A stretch of DNA of 64,000 nt from Adineta ricciae (taxonomy: Eukaryota; Rotifera; Eurotatoria; Adinetida; Adinetidae): the NCBI GenBank assembly GCA_905250025.1, contig CAJNOJ010000155.1:133912-197911 (forward strand), in the 5' to 3' direction. The notes under the pieces were generated by a model that ran no database searches, was not told where the DNA came from, and saw only the letters and a program-made list of their open reading frames with translations. Both the position numbers and the translations under genes were made by a program. Positions 1-13,243 of the stretch are shown here, in pieces; the first letter of the stretch is position 1, and each line of letters starts with the position of its first letter.

Positions 1-1
1 T

Positions 2-469
2 AAGAGTGGCCGAATTAAATCAATTGAAATTTTACCGAAATTATTCTTCAAATGTTTTCATCAACAAACTTCATCCCATCGTCTTGATATTCTCTATGAA
101 TTTCGCTCCTATTCAACAATTCCTCCTCAAAATTATTCCTCAATATTCAAACATCAAACGCTACTCGATCCAACTCAACCATTAACACTTCCTTTCGAGA
201 AAGGCATCATTCCAATTATCTCCTATAGTCGAATCAACAATAGTTTCCAATCGGATAATATCCAAGTGCATATCCAACGGATTTACTCCCCAATTCATTA
301 TAAAAATGATGATTTTTATAAACTGAGATGTGTGTTGGGGTATCTCGAACAAGAACAACAACGATCTATTGAATTGCGTGTCGAAATGAGCCGAAAAGAA
401 GATTTCAATCGAGATAAATTACGATATATAATGTCCTTAGCTGTCGAACTTAGTCAAATGTTAGAATGA
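2..469 (+). CDS. 3' end of an unidentified protein-coding gene (5' truncated by window edge)
   Basis: One reading frame is open from the first bases of the window to a TGA at 467-469, about 155 residues, so this is the C-terminal part of a gene that begins upstream. The codon pattern looks like real coding sequence, and no intron is needed. The visible part has a hydrophobic/aromatic first half and a charged C-terminus (region around YLEQEQQRSIELRVEMSRK) that may be helical. There is no signal peptide, transmembrane segment or motif I recognise. It runs towards DNAI2, whose stop is at 673, with a short shared 3' spacer of about 200 bases. I cannot name the family. Confidence 0.6.
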   Translation, partial: KSGRIKSIEILPKLFFKCFHQQTSSHRLDILYEFRSYSTIPPQNYSSIFKHQTLLDPTQPLTLPFEKGIIPIISYSRINNSFQSDNIQVHIQRIYSPIHYKNDDFYKLRCVLGYLEQEQQRSIELRVEMSRKEDFNRDKLRYIMSLAVELSQMLE

Positions 470-672
470 TTGCAGTTTGTCATGCAAATTTTTCTGAACA
501 GTTCTATTTCTTTATTATTATTTTTTTTGTTTAAAGAAAACGGCCATCGAAGAATTTGAGGGAGAGGAGTGAAATGAAATTAATCTGATGATCAGGTTTT
601 ATTCGAAAAGAAAAAGAAAACGGCAAATACGATAGAATGATAAAAAGTGTGTTTGAGTACAAAATAAAACTA

Positions 673-3158
673 TCATTCAGCCTTGTGAGCGGTGCTATTC
701 GCAGCTTTTTCTGCATCGGCCATCGCACCACCTTCTCCGGCTCCTTTGTCTTCACCCTAGAAGAGAAAATCGATGAGAAGTCACTTTCGAAAGTCAAAAT
801 ATCGAAACGAACCACTGCTTTTCGTTCGCGTCTTCGTTTTTCATCTTCAATGATTTTCCAGAAATCTTTTTCAGCTTTTTCGATTGGATCAGCTTCTTTC
901 AATTCGGACTCGGCAGCTGCACCATCTGTTGTTGTTTTCTCTGCTTTCTACAAATCAAATAATCGATCGATCAAACGAGACTACAAATCAAGTTTATTTA
1001 CTTCTCCGCCGGCAGGTGCTCCGACTTTGCCGCGAGCATCTCGTTTCGCACGACCACGTGCTTCGAGAACTTTGGCGCGTCTGGTTTCACGATCGAACAT
1101 CTATTCAGACGAACGTCATTGAACTGATCTTATAGCGAATTTCTAATGAAACTTACTCCAGAAATTAAACCTTTTTCGCTCTTTCCTTGCGTACATAGAT
1201 TGTCCGACACTTCTACTAATGTTACTGTACCATTCTGTGATCCGCATGCAACTAGACGACCGTGAGTTTCTTGAACACGTAAACAATGTAAGGGTTCATC
1301 AACAACTTGAAGTGAAAGAGTTGGTTCGTTTTGCTTGAATAAAATATCCCAAACATCCAATGTACCTAGAGAAAAACATCGTCAGTCAACTCGATTCTTC
1401 CATAAAAAAAAACCGTTTCTTACCGTCCATTTTAGTTGTATAGAAAATCGACGATCGTATGGGTGACCATTGAGCATCAGTAAGTGCATACATACTTGGT
1501 CTAATGAAAATCGAAGGGATAAAATGTAAGGGTGGGTTGTTAACAATAAATTACTTTGTCCACATGATACAATCGTCTCGTAATTCTTCAGACCAAATGC
1601 GCACAGTCCAATCGCCGACGGAAAGAAAATTTTTTGTAAAATTTGGATGACGTTGAAGTGCATAAACCGGTCCCCAATGCCCAGGAAAGACAGTGCCAAT
1701 CTTTTCTGCATCGTTCTTTCCCTTTCGATTACACGAAATAATTCGACCTTGTTCCGTACCAACCATAAATTTAGTTGGCTACAATTGTTAACAGTTCTCT
1801 GATAATAGATAGAACAATTTTCATTGTTTACTCACGATAGTTGACTCGTATTCGAGAGTCATAGCACCAAGAGCGTTTTCTAATCGACCTTTTTTCTCGA
1901 TGTCCAATATTAACGTGTCAACTGGCTCGGATAATTTCTTTGTGTCCCACCAGAGAACCTGGAAAAGACGTTAAAAATACATTCAATCATTTACGAATAG
2001 AATTTTTCTACTTTGCCATCGGTTGAAGCAGAAAAGAATTCGGTACCCGATTTTGATTGTAACCAAATAGTTTTATACGCAGGATCTCGATGACTATGTT
2101 CGATAAGAGATTGTTCAACAGCTGTACTACCCTTTCGTGTATCGAATATACCTTTGCAATTGAAAAAGAAGATAAATTATTTCCTAGTGAATTTTCTTAA
2201 TTTGTTTTAACGTACAAACTTGACCATTGTAACAACCACCGACTAATTGATGTGTATCTTTTGGATTGAATTCTACGCAAACAAGTGGTGATATCGGTTT
2301 AAGATAAAAATCAGGTTTGGTTGGATTTTCTAAAAAAAGAAAATAGAAAATATGCGTAGATTGCTGTCGAGTAGAGAACATACCAATGTCCCAAATATAT
2401 GAATCGATGTAAGTATCATTTCCTGCTGATTGAAATCCGAGATTACAATACGAAACGGCTAATTTTCGTGCTCCATCTGCATTCCATGAGATATGATTTG
2501 CTGTACGTCGAGCAGAGTGTGGATCACTAAGGAAAAAAAACAGTAAAATTTCTGTTATTTTTCTTTCTCGAATCGATAATTACCGATAGATATTGATGGT
2601 TTTTGCATAAGGTGCTTCTTCGACTACATCAGCTTCGATATGTTGATAATAGTTTTCATAAATATCAATTGCATTGTTTTGTTTGATAGTATGTGCAATC
2701 GACTAGAATAAACAATGGCTCAGTTGATGATGTGTAACGAAAAAAACGGGATTTTCTACTTGTCCGAGTGAAACAACAGCTCGTCCGTAACCATCTTCCT
2801 TTTCGGTTTTCTTTCGAAAACGTGTTGTTTGGTCAGGTTCAAGTGGATTAACGTCTTTTGGCCAACCACCTTCCACATGATTGACACCTCGATGTTCGGT
2901 CTCGAATCGAACGGTATTTACCTAAACAATCTCGATGAGAAGAAATTCATTCGTTGAAGATGATCATTTTCATACCCAATGCTCAGAAAATTCACGGACA
3001 TTTTGCACTCCAGTATCGACGGGATTTCGTGGAATGTAATCATGAATTAGATCGGGATTCGGTTGAATATCAGCAATGATTTCTACAGGTCGATCTTGGA
3101 AATGAACTTGACGACCGAATTCTGAGCGCTTTTTCGTATAAACATATTGCATGTCCAT
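673..3158 (-). CDS. DNAI2: Axonemal dynein intermediate chain 2 (WD-repeat)
   Basis: This is a WD40 subunit of the outer dynein arm, which anchors and regulates axonemal dynein heavy chains in motile cilia. The protein begins [17 protein letters not shown], very close to vertebrate DNAI2, and keeps the signature stretches [68 protein letters not shown] and [14 protein letters not shown]. It is split by roughly ten introns of 50-60 bases. The last intron separates a Lys/Glu-rich tail from the terminal exon ending [10 protein letters not shown], with stop TGA at 673-675. I chose the start at 3158 because an AG acceptor lies only four bases upstream (acag|aaacATG), so a 5'-UTR intron or trans-splice site precedes it. 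A polyadenylation signal (AATAAA) lies near 598-603. The family assignment is secure; exact exon borders were only partly checked. Confidence 0.93.
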
Positions 3159-3179
3159 GTTTCTGGGTAAAAGTATCAA

Positions 3180-4019
3180 AACGATTTGTTAGAAAACTAT
3201 TGATGATCATTAGCATCGATTTTACATTGAATTCAACTGAGCAACGGCCTCTCCGCTAAAGCTGTTGCTACGAAGAAGATGTCGTTACACACCCGCACCA
3301 TGTCGTGAACTACCGTTTCTTTATTTTTGATTAACAAACAGAAAGAAACAAAAAAAGGTGAAGATTAAAATTCCAGTATGATTGAAATCTGGTAATAAAT
3401 GCGATCGGCAGTGGGTCATGCCTTTGTACTTTGAGCTCAAAATATTTCCAATCTGCCGAAGAATTTGTCTAATTGCAAAAAAATGTGGCATTTCATTGAA
3501 GAGTTTGATAACTCGTCTTACTTTTGAAAATGTTCGCACTTCAAAATGATAATGCAATCTCTTAAATGCAATGACACAAAGTGTTACTTTATGTTAGTTT
3601 CGATTATGTCACGGAGTGAAGGCTGATGTGTTAATTGATAATGCGTGATATTTTCTTCTCCGATGTTCAACTCATTCAACGACGATCGTTGAAGATCTTT
3701 CTCTATAAAATCCTATCGAAGAAGTTTCCTTTCGAAAGAAATGCAATGCCTGATTGAATATATTTGATATTAATGAACTGAAGTTCGATTATTTTCAACG
3801 TTTGACTGAAATTTTTTGTCGATGAACTTTATTTTTTGATATAATTATTATTTAACACTTCCGCAAATGATTCATATTGGTACCGACGCATATCCGCTAC
3901 AAAAAAAAAGAGAATAGAAGAAAAGTGCACTTCATTTTTAAAGTGAAAAATACTTTTCTCTCTTTTAAATTTGAAATGATACTCTCTCATTTCTTCATTC
4001 TACTCATCGGAGAGCAACA
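3180..4019. other. Intergenic region between DNAI2 and a GPCR
   Basis: This divergent spacer of about 840 bases contains the presumed upstream regions of both DNAI2 (minus) and the GPCR (plus). A minus-strand open stretch at 3321-3557 begins at a TTG and is low in complexity, so I do not call it a gene. No RNA gene or repeat was seen apart from short A/T runs near 3330 and 3900. Confidence 0.5.
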
Positions 4020-5037
4020 ATGGCTATAGATTACGCGGACTCTACATCAACACCTGAAAAACTTACTTTGTTGGTCTTTATCGCTGCTATTGTCATTGGC
4101 AATGTAAGTTTCGACTCGATCATTCTTCATTTTTCGAACATTTTCCATTTAGCTCTGCGTTTATATCACTTATTTGGTACGCGCGGATGGCAAACATTGG
4201 TCAAATATGTTTGTATTAGGTATGGCATTTATTGATCTGTTTATCGGTGGTTTTGTTCTTCCAATGCGTTTCATAAGTGCATACGGAAATCCTTTAACCG
4301 ATAAACTTTGTGCTGCACTAGCTGTCGGTGAATCTTGTGCAATCGCTGCTGTTATCTATACCATTGCATTTATGATTTACACTCGCTTATACAATTTAAA
4401 ACATCCAACAACGTATATTCATCGGCGTTTCCTCGTTCTATTACTATTGGTATCCTGGTTGGGTTTCTTTCTTTTTTATGGAATTCCGTTTATAACAAAT
4501 TATTCAAGTTATCTGATAATATTGGTATCGACAACATCGAATGCCACATCGTATTGTACGACGTATACAACATCAATTTACCATCCCTTATGGATGGCTT
4601 ATACAGAAATTGGAGCTATTTATGGTTTACCATTATTAGCGATTGTCATTGGATTAATTCTTTTGACGAAAGAATTATGTAAACGTCGACCGAGAAAACT
4701 CGAAGCACCAGAAAGGAAAATGTACAACAATGAACGAAAAATGACTTGGCATGTTTTCTTAATCGGTGTGACATTCTTGTGCCTTTGGTTTCCTTGGATC
4801 ATAGTTCGGATTGTGATTATCTTTTACAATACGCATATAATTCAAAGTACATTACAAATTACTTATTATATTTTGATTATCAAATGTGTCCTCTTTCCTC
4901 TTCTCTATGCATCGACAAATGCATCATTCCGAGGATCATTCGCTATTTATCGTCATCAAAGAATTGTCCTGAACAATCGTGTCTGGGCGGTACATAATCC
5001 CAATCGACAATTAACACAATATCACCGTGGATATTAA
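4020..5037 (+). CDS. Class A-like seven-transmembrane receptor (GPCR)
   Basis: The CDS is join(4020..4103, 4153..5037), 322 residues. The single 49-base intron splits TM1 right after the conserved GN. Seven hydrophobic segments can be followed: TM1 ends IVIGN/LCVYITYLV, TM2 contains FIDLFIGGFVLPM (cf. the usual LAxxD), TM3 ends IAFMIYTRLYNLKHP, TM6 has FLCLWFPW where CWxP is usual, and TM7 has FPLLYAST where NPxxY is usual. A Cys before TM3 and Cys residues in the loop before TM5 could form the standard disulphide. The DRY position reads YTRLY, so the canonical acidic residue is absent. It is probably a plasma-membrane receptor for an amine or peptide; the ligand cannot be inferred. A polyadenylation signal lies at about 5094-5105. 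Confidence 0.8.
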
Positions 5038-5170
5038 ATATCAACATGAAGAACATTTGAAATATGAGATCGATTCTGCTTATATGTTTATTCAAATAAA
5101 TAAATATTTATGAATTTAAAGGAGAATATTGTTTTGTTAATGCCTTTTTTCATGCAAATTAGAAAGAAGG

Positions 5171-6857
5171 TTAGCATGACTGTTCATTGCAAGTTTTCAC
5201 TTGTGTATATTCACCAGTGCAGTTTCTTCCAGCTAAGGATGGATCTTCGAGAGTAATTTCCGGTTCGGGTATTGATGGTGATGGATTGTTGCAGAGACGT
5301 GAACGAGTCATTTGACCAGTACCACATGATTTTGTACATGATGACCATTTCGACCATGACGAAAACTCACCATCGACTGCAAAGAAATGAAGTCAAAGGA
5401 CATATGGTGTTTCAGAATGAAGTGTCAAAGAGAAATCTTACCAACACATCGTGCAACAATTGCAAATAGTTCACTAATATCGCCCGATGCCAATGAGCGA
5501 TCGTATTTACAATCATAGAAATCTTTTTCTGTTCCGTCGCATAAAATACCTGGATAACAAGTCGAATTGAATCGAATGGGATTGAGAAAAGCTAAATACA
5601 AAGCAAATTCATCCTTTGATACTTGACTCAACATTCGTTTTACCGTACTGAGCACCTCGTGCCAAGCCAATCGATTTACAGACCTAAAAACGCACACCCT
5701 GGTCTCATTCTATCTATTTCAAAATCTACACTTGTCATACCAAGTCTGCCATATGTTTAGCCATTGATGAACTACCTTGTGGTACACACAGGATATCTCC
5801 TTCTCGAATTGCTAAATAACCTTTCAAAGGAAACTTTTCGGCTTCAGTTTGTTTGATGCCTACAAAGAGAATTTCATACAGGGAACAATTTTTGCAGACC
5901 ATTCTTACCAGCAACACGTTGACAATTTGCTTCTCCGCAGGCTCGTTGTTCATGCGTATAATTTCCACAGTTCGAACCCGGCGGATTGCATGATCGATTA
6001 CGTTGCTTATAACCAATACCACAAAATGTCGAGCACGGTGTCCACGTTGACCACGGCCCATAAACTTTTACCAAAAGACCACATGATAGACGCGAACAAT
6101 TACTGCTTCAAATTACCTGGACAATGCGTTACATCGCACGGTTGAATTTCCATATCTTTCCCAACACATTGATCACTTCGTAATCTTCGTGTTTTGTCAC
6201 TCGCTGACAAACATTGCCGTTTACGAAATCGATAGCCTTCGCCGCATGTAACACTGCAAGCTGACCAATCACTATATTCTGTCCAGATGTTGGCTTCTGC
6301 GAGTTAATGTTAAAGAATGATTGACTTTGACGAGAAAAAAAGGTGTTTCTTACCATTCTGATCACAATCATCTGGTGTTGACTGTCCGTTTAAACAAACA
6401 CAAGTAGGAATTTTGTTACCTTTACCATCGTAATCAACACAAATTGCACCTGGTTTACAAGTCACTTTGTCACAAACATTCGATTGAACTTTTTTTCGCT
6501 GAAGAATGAGTGAAATTTCGAAAATTTCGTTTTCTTTCCTTTCAATATTCGTTCACTTACAACTTTCACTATATCCGAATCAACTGTTCGCGTCGAATCG
6601 TCATACAACGAGCACATTTTATGATTTGCATTATATTCATAACCTGTGCATCTGAATTGATCTTTGATACATTCAATTGCACATTGGTATTCATTTAATA
6701 TAGCAAAGTCGATGTAAGATGCTGCTTTTGATAAAATCGAAGAAGTTAAACGTAGTTTATTCAAAGTTTGCTCATTAAATTTGATTAACGATGGTCCATC
6801 GATCGTCGCAGTAGTGGAAACAAAAAGAATGTGTGAGAAAAATAGTATAAGGTTCAT
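5171..6857 (-). CDS. Secreted PAN/apple-like, thrombospondin type-1 repeat protein
   Basis: The ATG at 6857 starts a signal peptide (MNLILFFSHILFVSTTA). It is followed by a Cys-containing PAN/apple-like module (YQCAIECIKDQFRCTGYEY), a Cys-rich EGF/follistatin-like segment (CKPGAICVDYDG), then TSP1 repeats with WSACSVTCGEGYRFRKRQC, WSTWTPCSTFCGIGYKQR and, at the C-terminus, WSKWSSCTKSCGTGQMTRSR. Between the second and third TSP1 repeats lies a region of about 130 residues (LKGYLAIREGDILCVPQGS to ELFAIVARCVG) that I cannot place. The stop is TAA at 5171-5173, after CNEQSC. There are several short introns. It is most likely an extracellular matrix or adhesion protein. The family is clear for TSP1, but the overall architecture is not one I can match to a named vertebrate gene. 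Confidence 0.8.
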
Positions 6858-7252
6858 GATCGACAATGTACTGGAGAAATAACTGAGAAAAGAAGGGAAA
6901 TATAAGGAATAGGTAAGGTGAATTCTCTCGAGAATATCATTAAAATTAATATTCTTTCGTTTTGTTTATATGGGATATTAATGGCACCTCTGAATGACGA
7001 CACGAATAACAGAATCTGTATTGTTATTAATTTTAAAACGATTCTCTCGAGATTTGATTGAATATTTTATCTTACCATGAACTCTTTTCACTAAGGATAC
7101 ATACAAACTTCTTCGGCCTTATGTCTTTTAAGACGACCGACGACCCGAAATTGATTAAACAAAACTCGGGTGAATAAGAACTAATCTAGATCCATAAAAA
7201 GTCACAAAATGAACCGAATACTCTCAATTAGCGTTTCAATTTAAGTTTATTT
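6858..7252. other. Intergenic spacer with no recognisable feature
   Basis: About 395 AT-rich bases lie between the start of the TSP1-repeat gene and the stop of the glucokinase gene, both minus strand. I see no reading frame, RNA fold or repeat worth calling. Confidence 0.5.
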
Positions 7253-8463
7253 TTAATTATCATGAATAGTCATAAAGTAAAGACAACCTTTTAAACCTAA
7301 ATCGTCATCATCGACTAAAGTGAGTGGAACACGTGCGACAATCTCACTCATTTTCGGTCCTTGATCTAAATAAGATTTGAGTAGAAGATTATCCGGATTA
7401 TTTTGCCAACGCCATGATAATTTTGGTAGAATACCACCAGTTATATATAAACCACGATAGGGTAGGAACGTCTGAGCCGCTGTGCCCAATGTTCGACCGA
7501 AAAAATCCAGAAATGTATCAACAACTCGAAGACATAATGAATCTTGATGATGACAAGCATGCTGAGCGATAACAGCCGGTGCATCATCTAGAGAAACTTT
7601 TGCGAGATCTTCCTTAAGTTGAGATGGCAAAGGTTGATTGTAATATTCTGAATAGAATTGTAACATAGTAACAAAAGCTGGACCGGAAACAATCTGTTCA
7701 ATTTCTACAAACGGTTGATGACGACGGAGAAATTTTAACAAACCCCATTCTTCTTCAGTTCGCGGACTAATGGTATCTGTCATTCCTGCTTCGGATGGAT
7801 GGACTTGATATCGACCTGAGCCATCCGGTGAAAGATAACATGCGCCTAGACCGGTGCCAGCACCAAGACAAGCGACTGGCGATTTCGTTTCGGTATGAGT
7901 TTCTTCAGCAGGATTCTGATGAAGAACGATTGTTTTTGTTGATTGACATAATGCATTCGCCAGAGGATCGACTTGTGCGGCGAGACAATAACCAATTGCT
8001 TCGAAATCATTTAAGAAAATCAGAGAATTCGCTTTGAGTTTCAAAAAATTCTCAATTTCTTCAGCATGCTGCGTTGCCCATCCTGAACCATCCGGTTCCA
8101 TTCGGACATTGTTTGCATCGTTACTTCGACGATTATTCCAAATCGGACCACATACCGCCAAAACTACACGTATACTAAACAATAACATCCAAATATTGCT
8201 TCTAATTATTCAAAATTCATTTACTTTTTGTCTAAAACAGCATTGTGAATCTCCTCCTGTTGATATTCTTCATTTAAAATATCGTTTAAAAATCGTTCCA
8301 ATATCTTACTAAGACCTGTAAATGTATTTGTCCGATAGGTTTGTCGAGTTATAAGCGAAATCGATGGTGTCAATGACTTTTGATCTCGATTATACCATAG
8401 AAATTGCACACGTGCATTCGTGCCACCAATATCACCAACGATAACTGCACACGATTTCGACAT
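7253..8463 (-). CDS. Glucokinase, bacterial type (Glk family)
   Basis: The CDS is complement(join(7253..8174, 8225..8463)), 386 residues, with one 50-base GT-AG intron. It should phosphorylate glucose to glucose-6-phosphate with ATP in the cytosol. It belongs to the bacterial/protist Glk family rather than animal hexokinases: N-terminal phosphate-binding VGDIGGTNARVQF, VCGPI, the catalytic loop LNDFEAIGYCL (Asp as base), a second nucleotide loop LGAGTGLGACYL, a Glu-containing HPSEAGM (cf. E. coli EGGH), the VSGPAFV segment and C-terminal GLYITGGILPKL. It is slightly longer than E. coli Glk (about 320) because of inserts after the GTGLG loop and near the C-terminus. The intron and the flanking animal genes show that it is integrated in the host genome. 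It may be an old horizontal acquisition; only a tree can decide. Confidence 0.9.
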
Positions 8464-9023
8464 ATTCTTCGAATAGAACTATCAAAATGAATTGATAACA
8501 CTAAATTCTTCTTACCTTGACATTTTATCTCCTACTGAAAGATAAGAAATGCCAGATATACTCTCTATTTTTTTCATGTTGACTTCGAACTTGAAAGTAA
8601 TTCTGATTTGATTGCATATTGTAATTACTCAATCACAATCGTGTACAGATTCAAGAGTAACGTAGGTATAAAATGAAAATGTGAAAGGCATGCTTTATGG
8701 TCGTTACATCGTAGGGTGAGGGACGATGCTTGTTCTCCGAACAACAATGCATATTTATACAATGACAGTCAATGGACGGTGGACTTTATCCAAGTCATCC
8801 GCTAAGGAGTGCTATTCAGCAACTCACCAACCGAGTGAAATATCGCATTGAATCGTGTACTTTAAAATCGACCTACGCTCTCCATTCACATCAAATCCTT
8901 TTTTAAGCGAGAAAACTATACTTTATTTATTTATGAATAGATGTGAATTATATTTAATTAATTGAAAGGACTATTTCTGTCTAATTCCCAAGAAAAGATT
9001 ATTGCAAATTCATAATTTGAAAC
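8464..9023. other. Intergenic region between glucokinase and malic enzyme
   Basis: About 560 bases hold the presumed glucokinase promoter (minus strand) and the 3' side of the malic enzyme gene. No reading frame or RNA gene was recognised. Confidence 0.45.
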
Positions 9024-11189
<2,166 letters not shown>

Positions 11190-12262
11190 GTCGTGACTGA
11201 AGTTCAGCAATAGTTGTTCTTCTAGAAAGAAAAAGTACGCCGGTGTATTATGAGTAGAAGTTGATATTTATATAGAAAAAACAAGCAGGGTGGAGCAAAG
11301 TTCATATTCGCTTTTGTTTTCACGAAAGGTAGTCTTGCTTATCGAATGTAAAATAATACCGTCTCATCGACATGACTAAGTAAAAACGAAGAAATATTCT
11401 AGGTTTTCTATTTATCTAAAGAGTATGCGCATCTTTCTCTAACATCGTCAGTAAATATTTAGTTTTAAATGGTGTAACCGACGACAGGAGCATGTTTTTT
11501 TTTCTTCTTCTGAAGGCAGAACGCAAAAAATAGGACAAGGAAAAAGAGAAGCACAACAACATTAAGTGACAACTTTCTTCCTTCACACAGCGAATCTCGG
11601 TATCTTCCAGGCATTTCGTAGTCGACTAACAATCGAATTACATTGTTTTTATCTTTAACTTGCTGTTATGAAAAAATCGAAAGTGTTATCTTCGTTTTCT
11701 TTTATCGATTCAGACGTCACACGTCGAGATAAAACGGAAAGAGCAAATGATGACGAACAGGTGTGACAAGAAAATGAAAATAAATCCGATTTACTAATGC
11801 GATTCATTGATGAATGGGCTGGTTGTTGGAAGAAACAGCAGAATAAACATGGACGAATATAATGACGAGATTTTGCCAACATTGGTTCGAGCAATTGGAT
11901 TACCTTGGTAATGAAGAAAGATTCGAGATACAATTGATGTCTATGAAAATCTTACGCGATACGAAAAAATGAACGAAACAAATTTGCTTCCTTTCTCTTT
12001 CTTTTTTTCAAATATGATAGGTTGAAGATATCTGTAAAGAGAGCTAAATCGATTCTGTCTACGTCGCTCTTCTTTCTACAGGAGAAAGATATTTATAAAT
12101 AAGAAAATGTGATTGATTGAATCACACATGGGAATGAGGTGTGTCTGTTCTGTATTGACTTTGTCGAAAGACGTGAATCACATGAAATTTAACATTAGAA
12201 TATTTATTGCAATCACAATACGATATGAATGACCTTGACAATTGATTTAAACGGAATCCCTT
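11190..12262. other. Intergenic region, about 1.07 kb
   Basis: AT-rich DNA upstream of the malic enzyme gene and downstream of the F-box-like gene. A minus-strand open stretch at 11655-11933 has a composition typical of chance frames. No repeat or RNA gene was seen. An upstream exon of the malic enzyme gene could lie near 11300-11500 but cannot be shown. Confidence 0.4.
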
Positions 12263-13243
12263 TCATGCGATACGATGAAATCGAAATCGATGGTCTATTG
12301 TTTTCTCGTTGTTACAGAGCGAAACAACGATTCTTTTTCCTAAAACTTGTAATCGCTTTGCTCCAGAGTAACACGGTCGAATATAATACTGTTGATGATC
12401 ATCGAATTTCTCCAATGTGAATCTTCGACATAATTGATTCGATTGTTTTCGATGTATTGAAAGAATCGATGATGGAATCCAATATTCTTCATTGTCACTA
12501 CATTTCAACACCGAAAACAACGATCCCGTTGATTCATTTGAAAATTCATATTCGAGATAAGATTGTTTGACAAAAAAAAGATTTTCCCGCGGAAGTCGCT
12601 TTGGCACAATGCATAAATCATCTTTACCATCGACTATCCAGCCTTCACTTGACATACTTTCGATCATATAAGACCCATCGGGAAGATAACTACTTTGAGA
12701 ATAGCGTTTTAATAGAGCAAGTTGGTTCATTGAGGATAAATGTAGTGTTAAGCACGATGAAGGAATGGAAATTCGTTGAAATTGCTTTTCGTAAGATTTC
12801 TCAAGTAATCGATAACTAATCTGTTCACCGATAATTTCGTTATTAAATCGAAAGATTAATGAAATCAATTGAGAATGAAGAAATTGAGAAATATACAAAC
12901 GAACATCATCTTCCTCTGAATGACAATGAACATGTAAGACTTTCAAGTAAAGACAGAAGGTTTTTATCGCTTGAATAGATGTTGATAATCGATAGTGAGG
13001 TCCAATCGATAGATAAGATAAATTAAGACCAATTGTTGGGAGAAAGATCGATAAACCATATTGAAATATTCTGTTGTCATTTGCTTTAGCCAGTTGGAAT
13101 TTTCCGCTGAGAAAATGCTCGACAAACAAAGAGAAATCGTTGGTTAATTCAAAAAATGAATAGACTATATGTTCCTTGTGAAGATATTCGAAAATTAGAT
13201 AGATAATTTCACAAGGTAAATTAGTCAGACAAACTTTTGACAT
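12263..13243 (-). CDS. F-box-like protein, lineage-specific family
   Basis: A single-exon gene of 326 residues starting at the ATG at 13241-13243. Residues 5-45 (LTNLPCEIIYLIFEYLHKEH...) look like an F-box, the Skp1-binding module of SCF ubiquitin ligases: Leu-Pro, an Ile/Leu-rich helix, then a second helix. The middle has LRR-like spacing of Leu/Ile without clear repeats. The last 130 residues contain short beta-rich blocks (YLPDGSYMIES, LEYEFSNES, QQYYIRPCYSGAKRLQVLG) that may form a beta-sandwich or trefoil substrate domain. Single-exon F-box genes of this sort are, to my knowledge, common as lineage-specific families in bdelloids. A ubiquitin-ligase adaptor role is inference. Confidence 0.7.
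   Translation of the reverse strand: MSKVCLTNLPCEIIYLIFEYLHKEHIVYSFFELTNDFSLFVEHFLSGKFQLAKANDNRIFQYGLSIFLPTIGLNLSYLSIGPHYRLSTSIQAIKTFCLYLKVLHVHCHSEEDDVRLYISQFLHSQLISLIFRFNNEIIGEQISYRLLEKSYEKQFQRISIPSSCLTLHLSSMNQLALLKRYSQSSYLPDGSYMIESMSSEGWIVDGKDDLCIVPKRLPRENLFFVKQSYLEYEFSNESTGSLFSVLKCSDNEEYWIPSSILSIHRKQSNQLCRRFTLEKFDDHQQYYIRPCYSGAKRLQVLGKRIVVSLCNNEKTIDHRFRFHRIA

Noticed and set aside
11655..11933. 92-codon minus-strand frame upstream of malic enzyme
   Set aside because: Composition looks random, and there is no signal peptide, motif or splice context.
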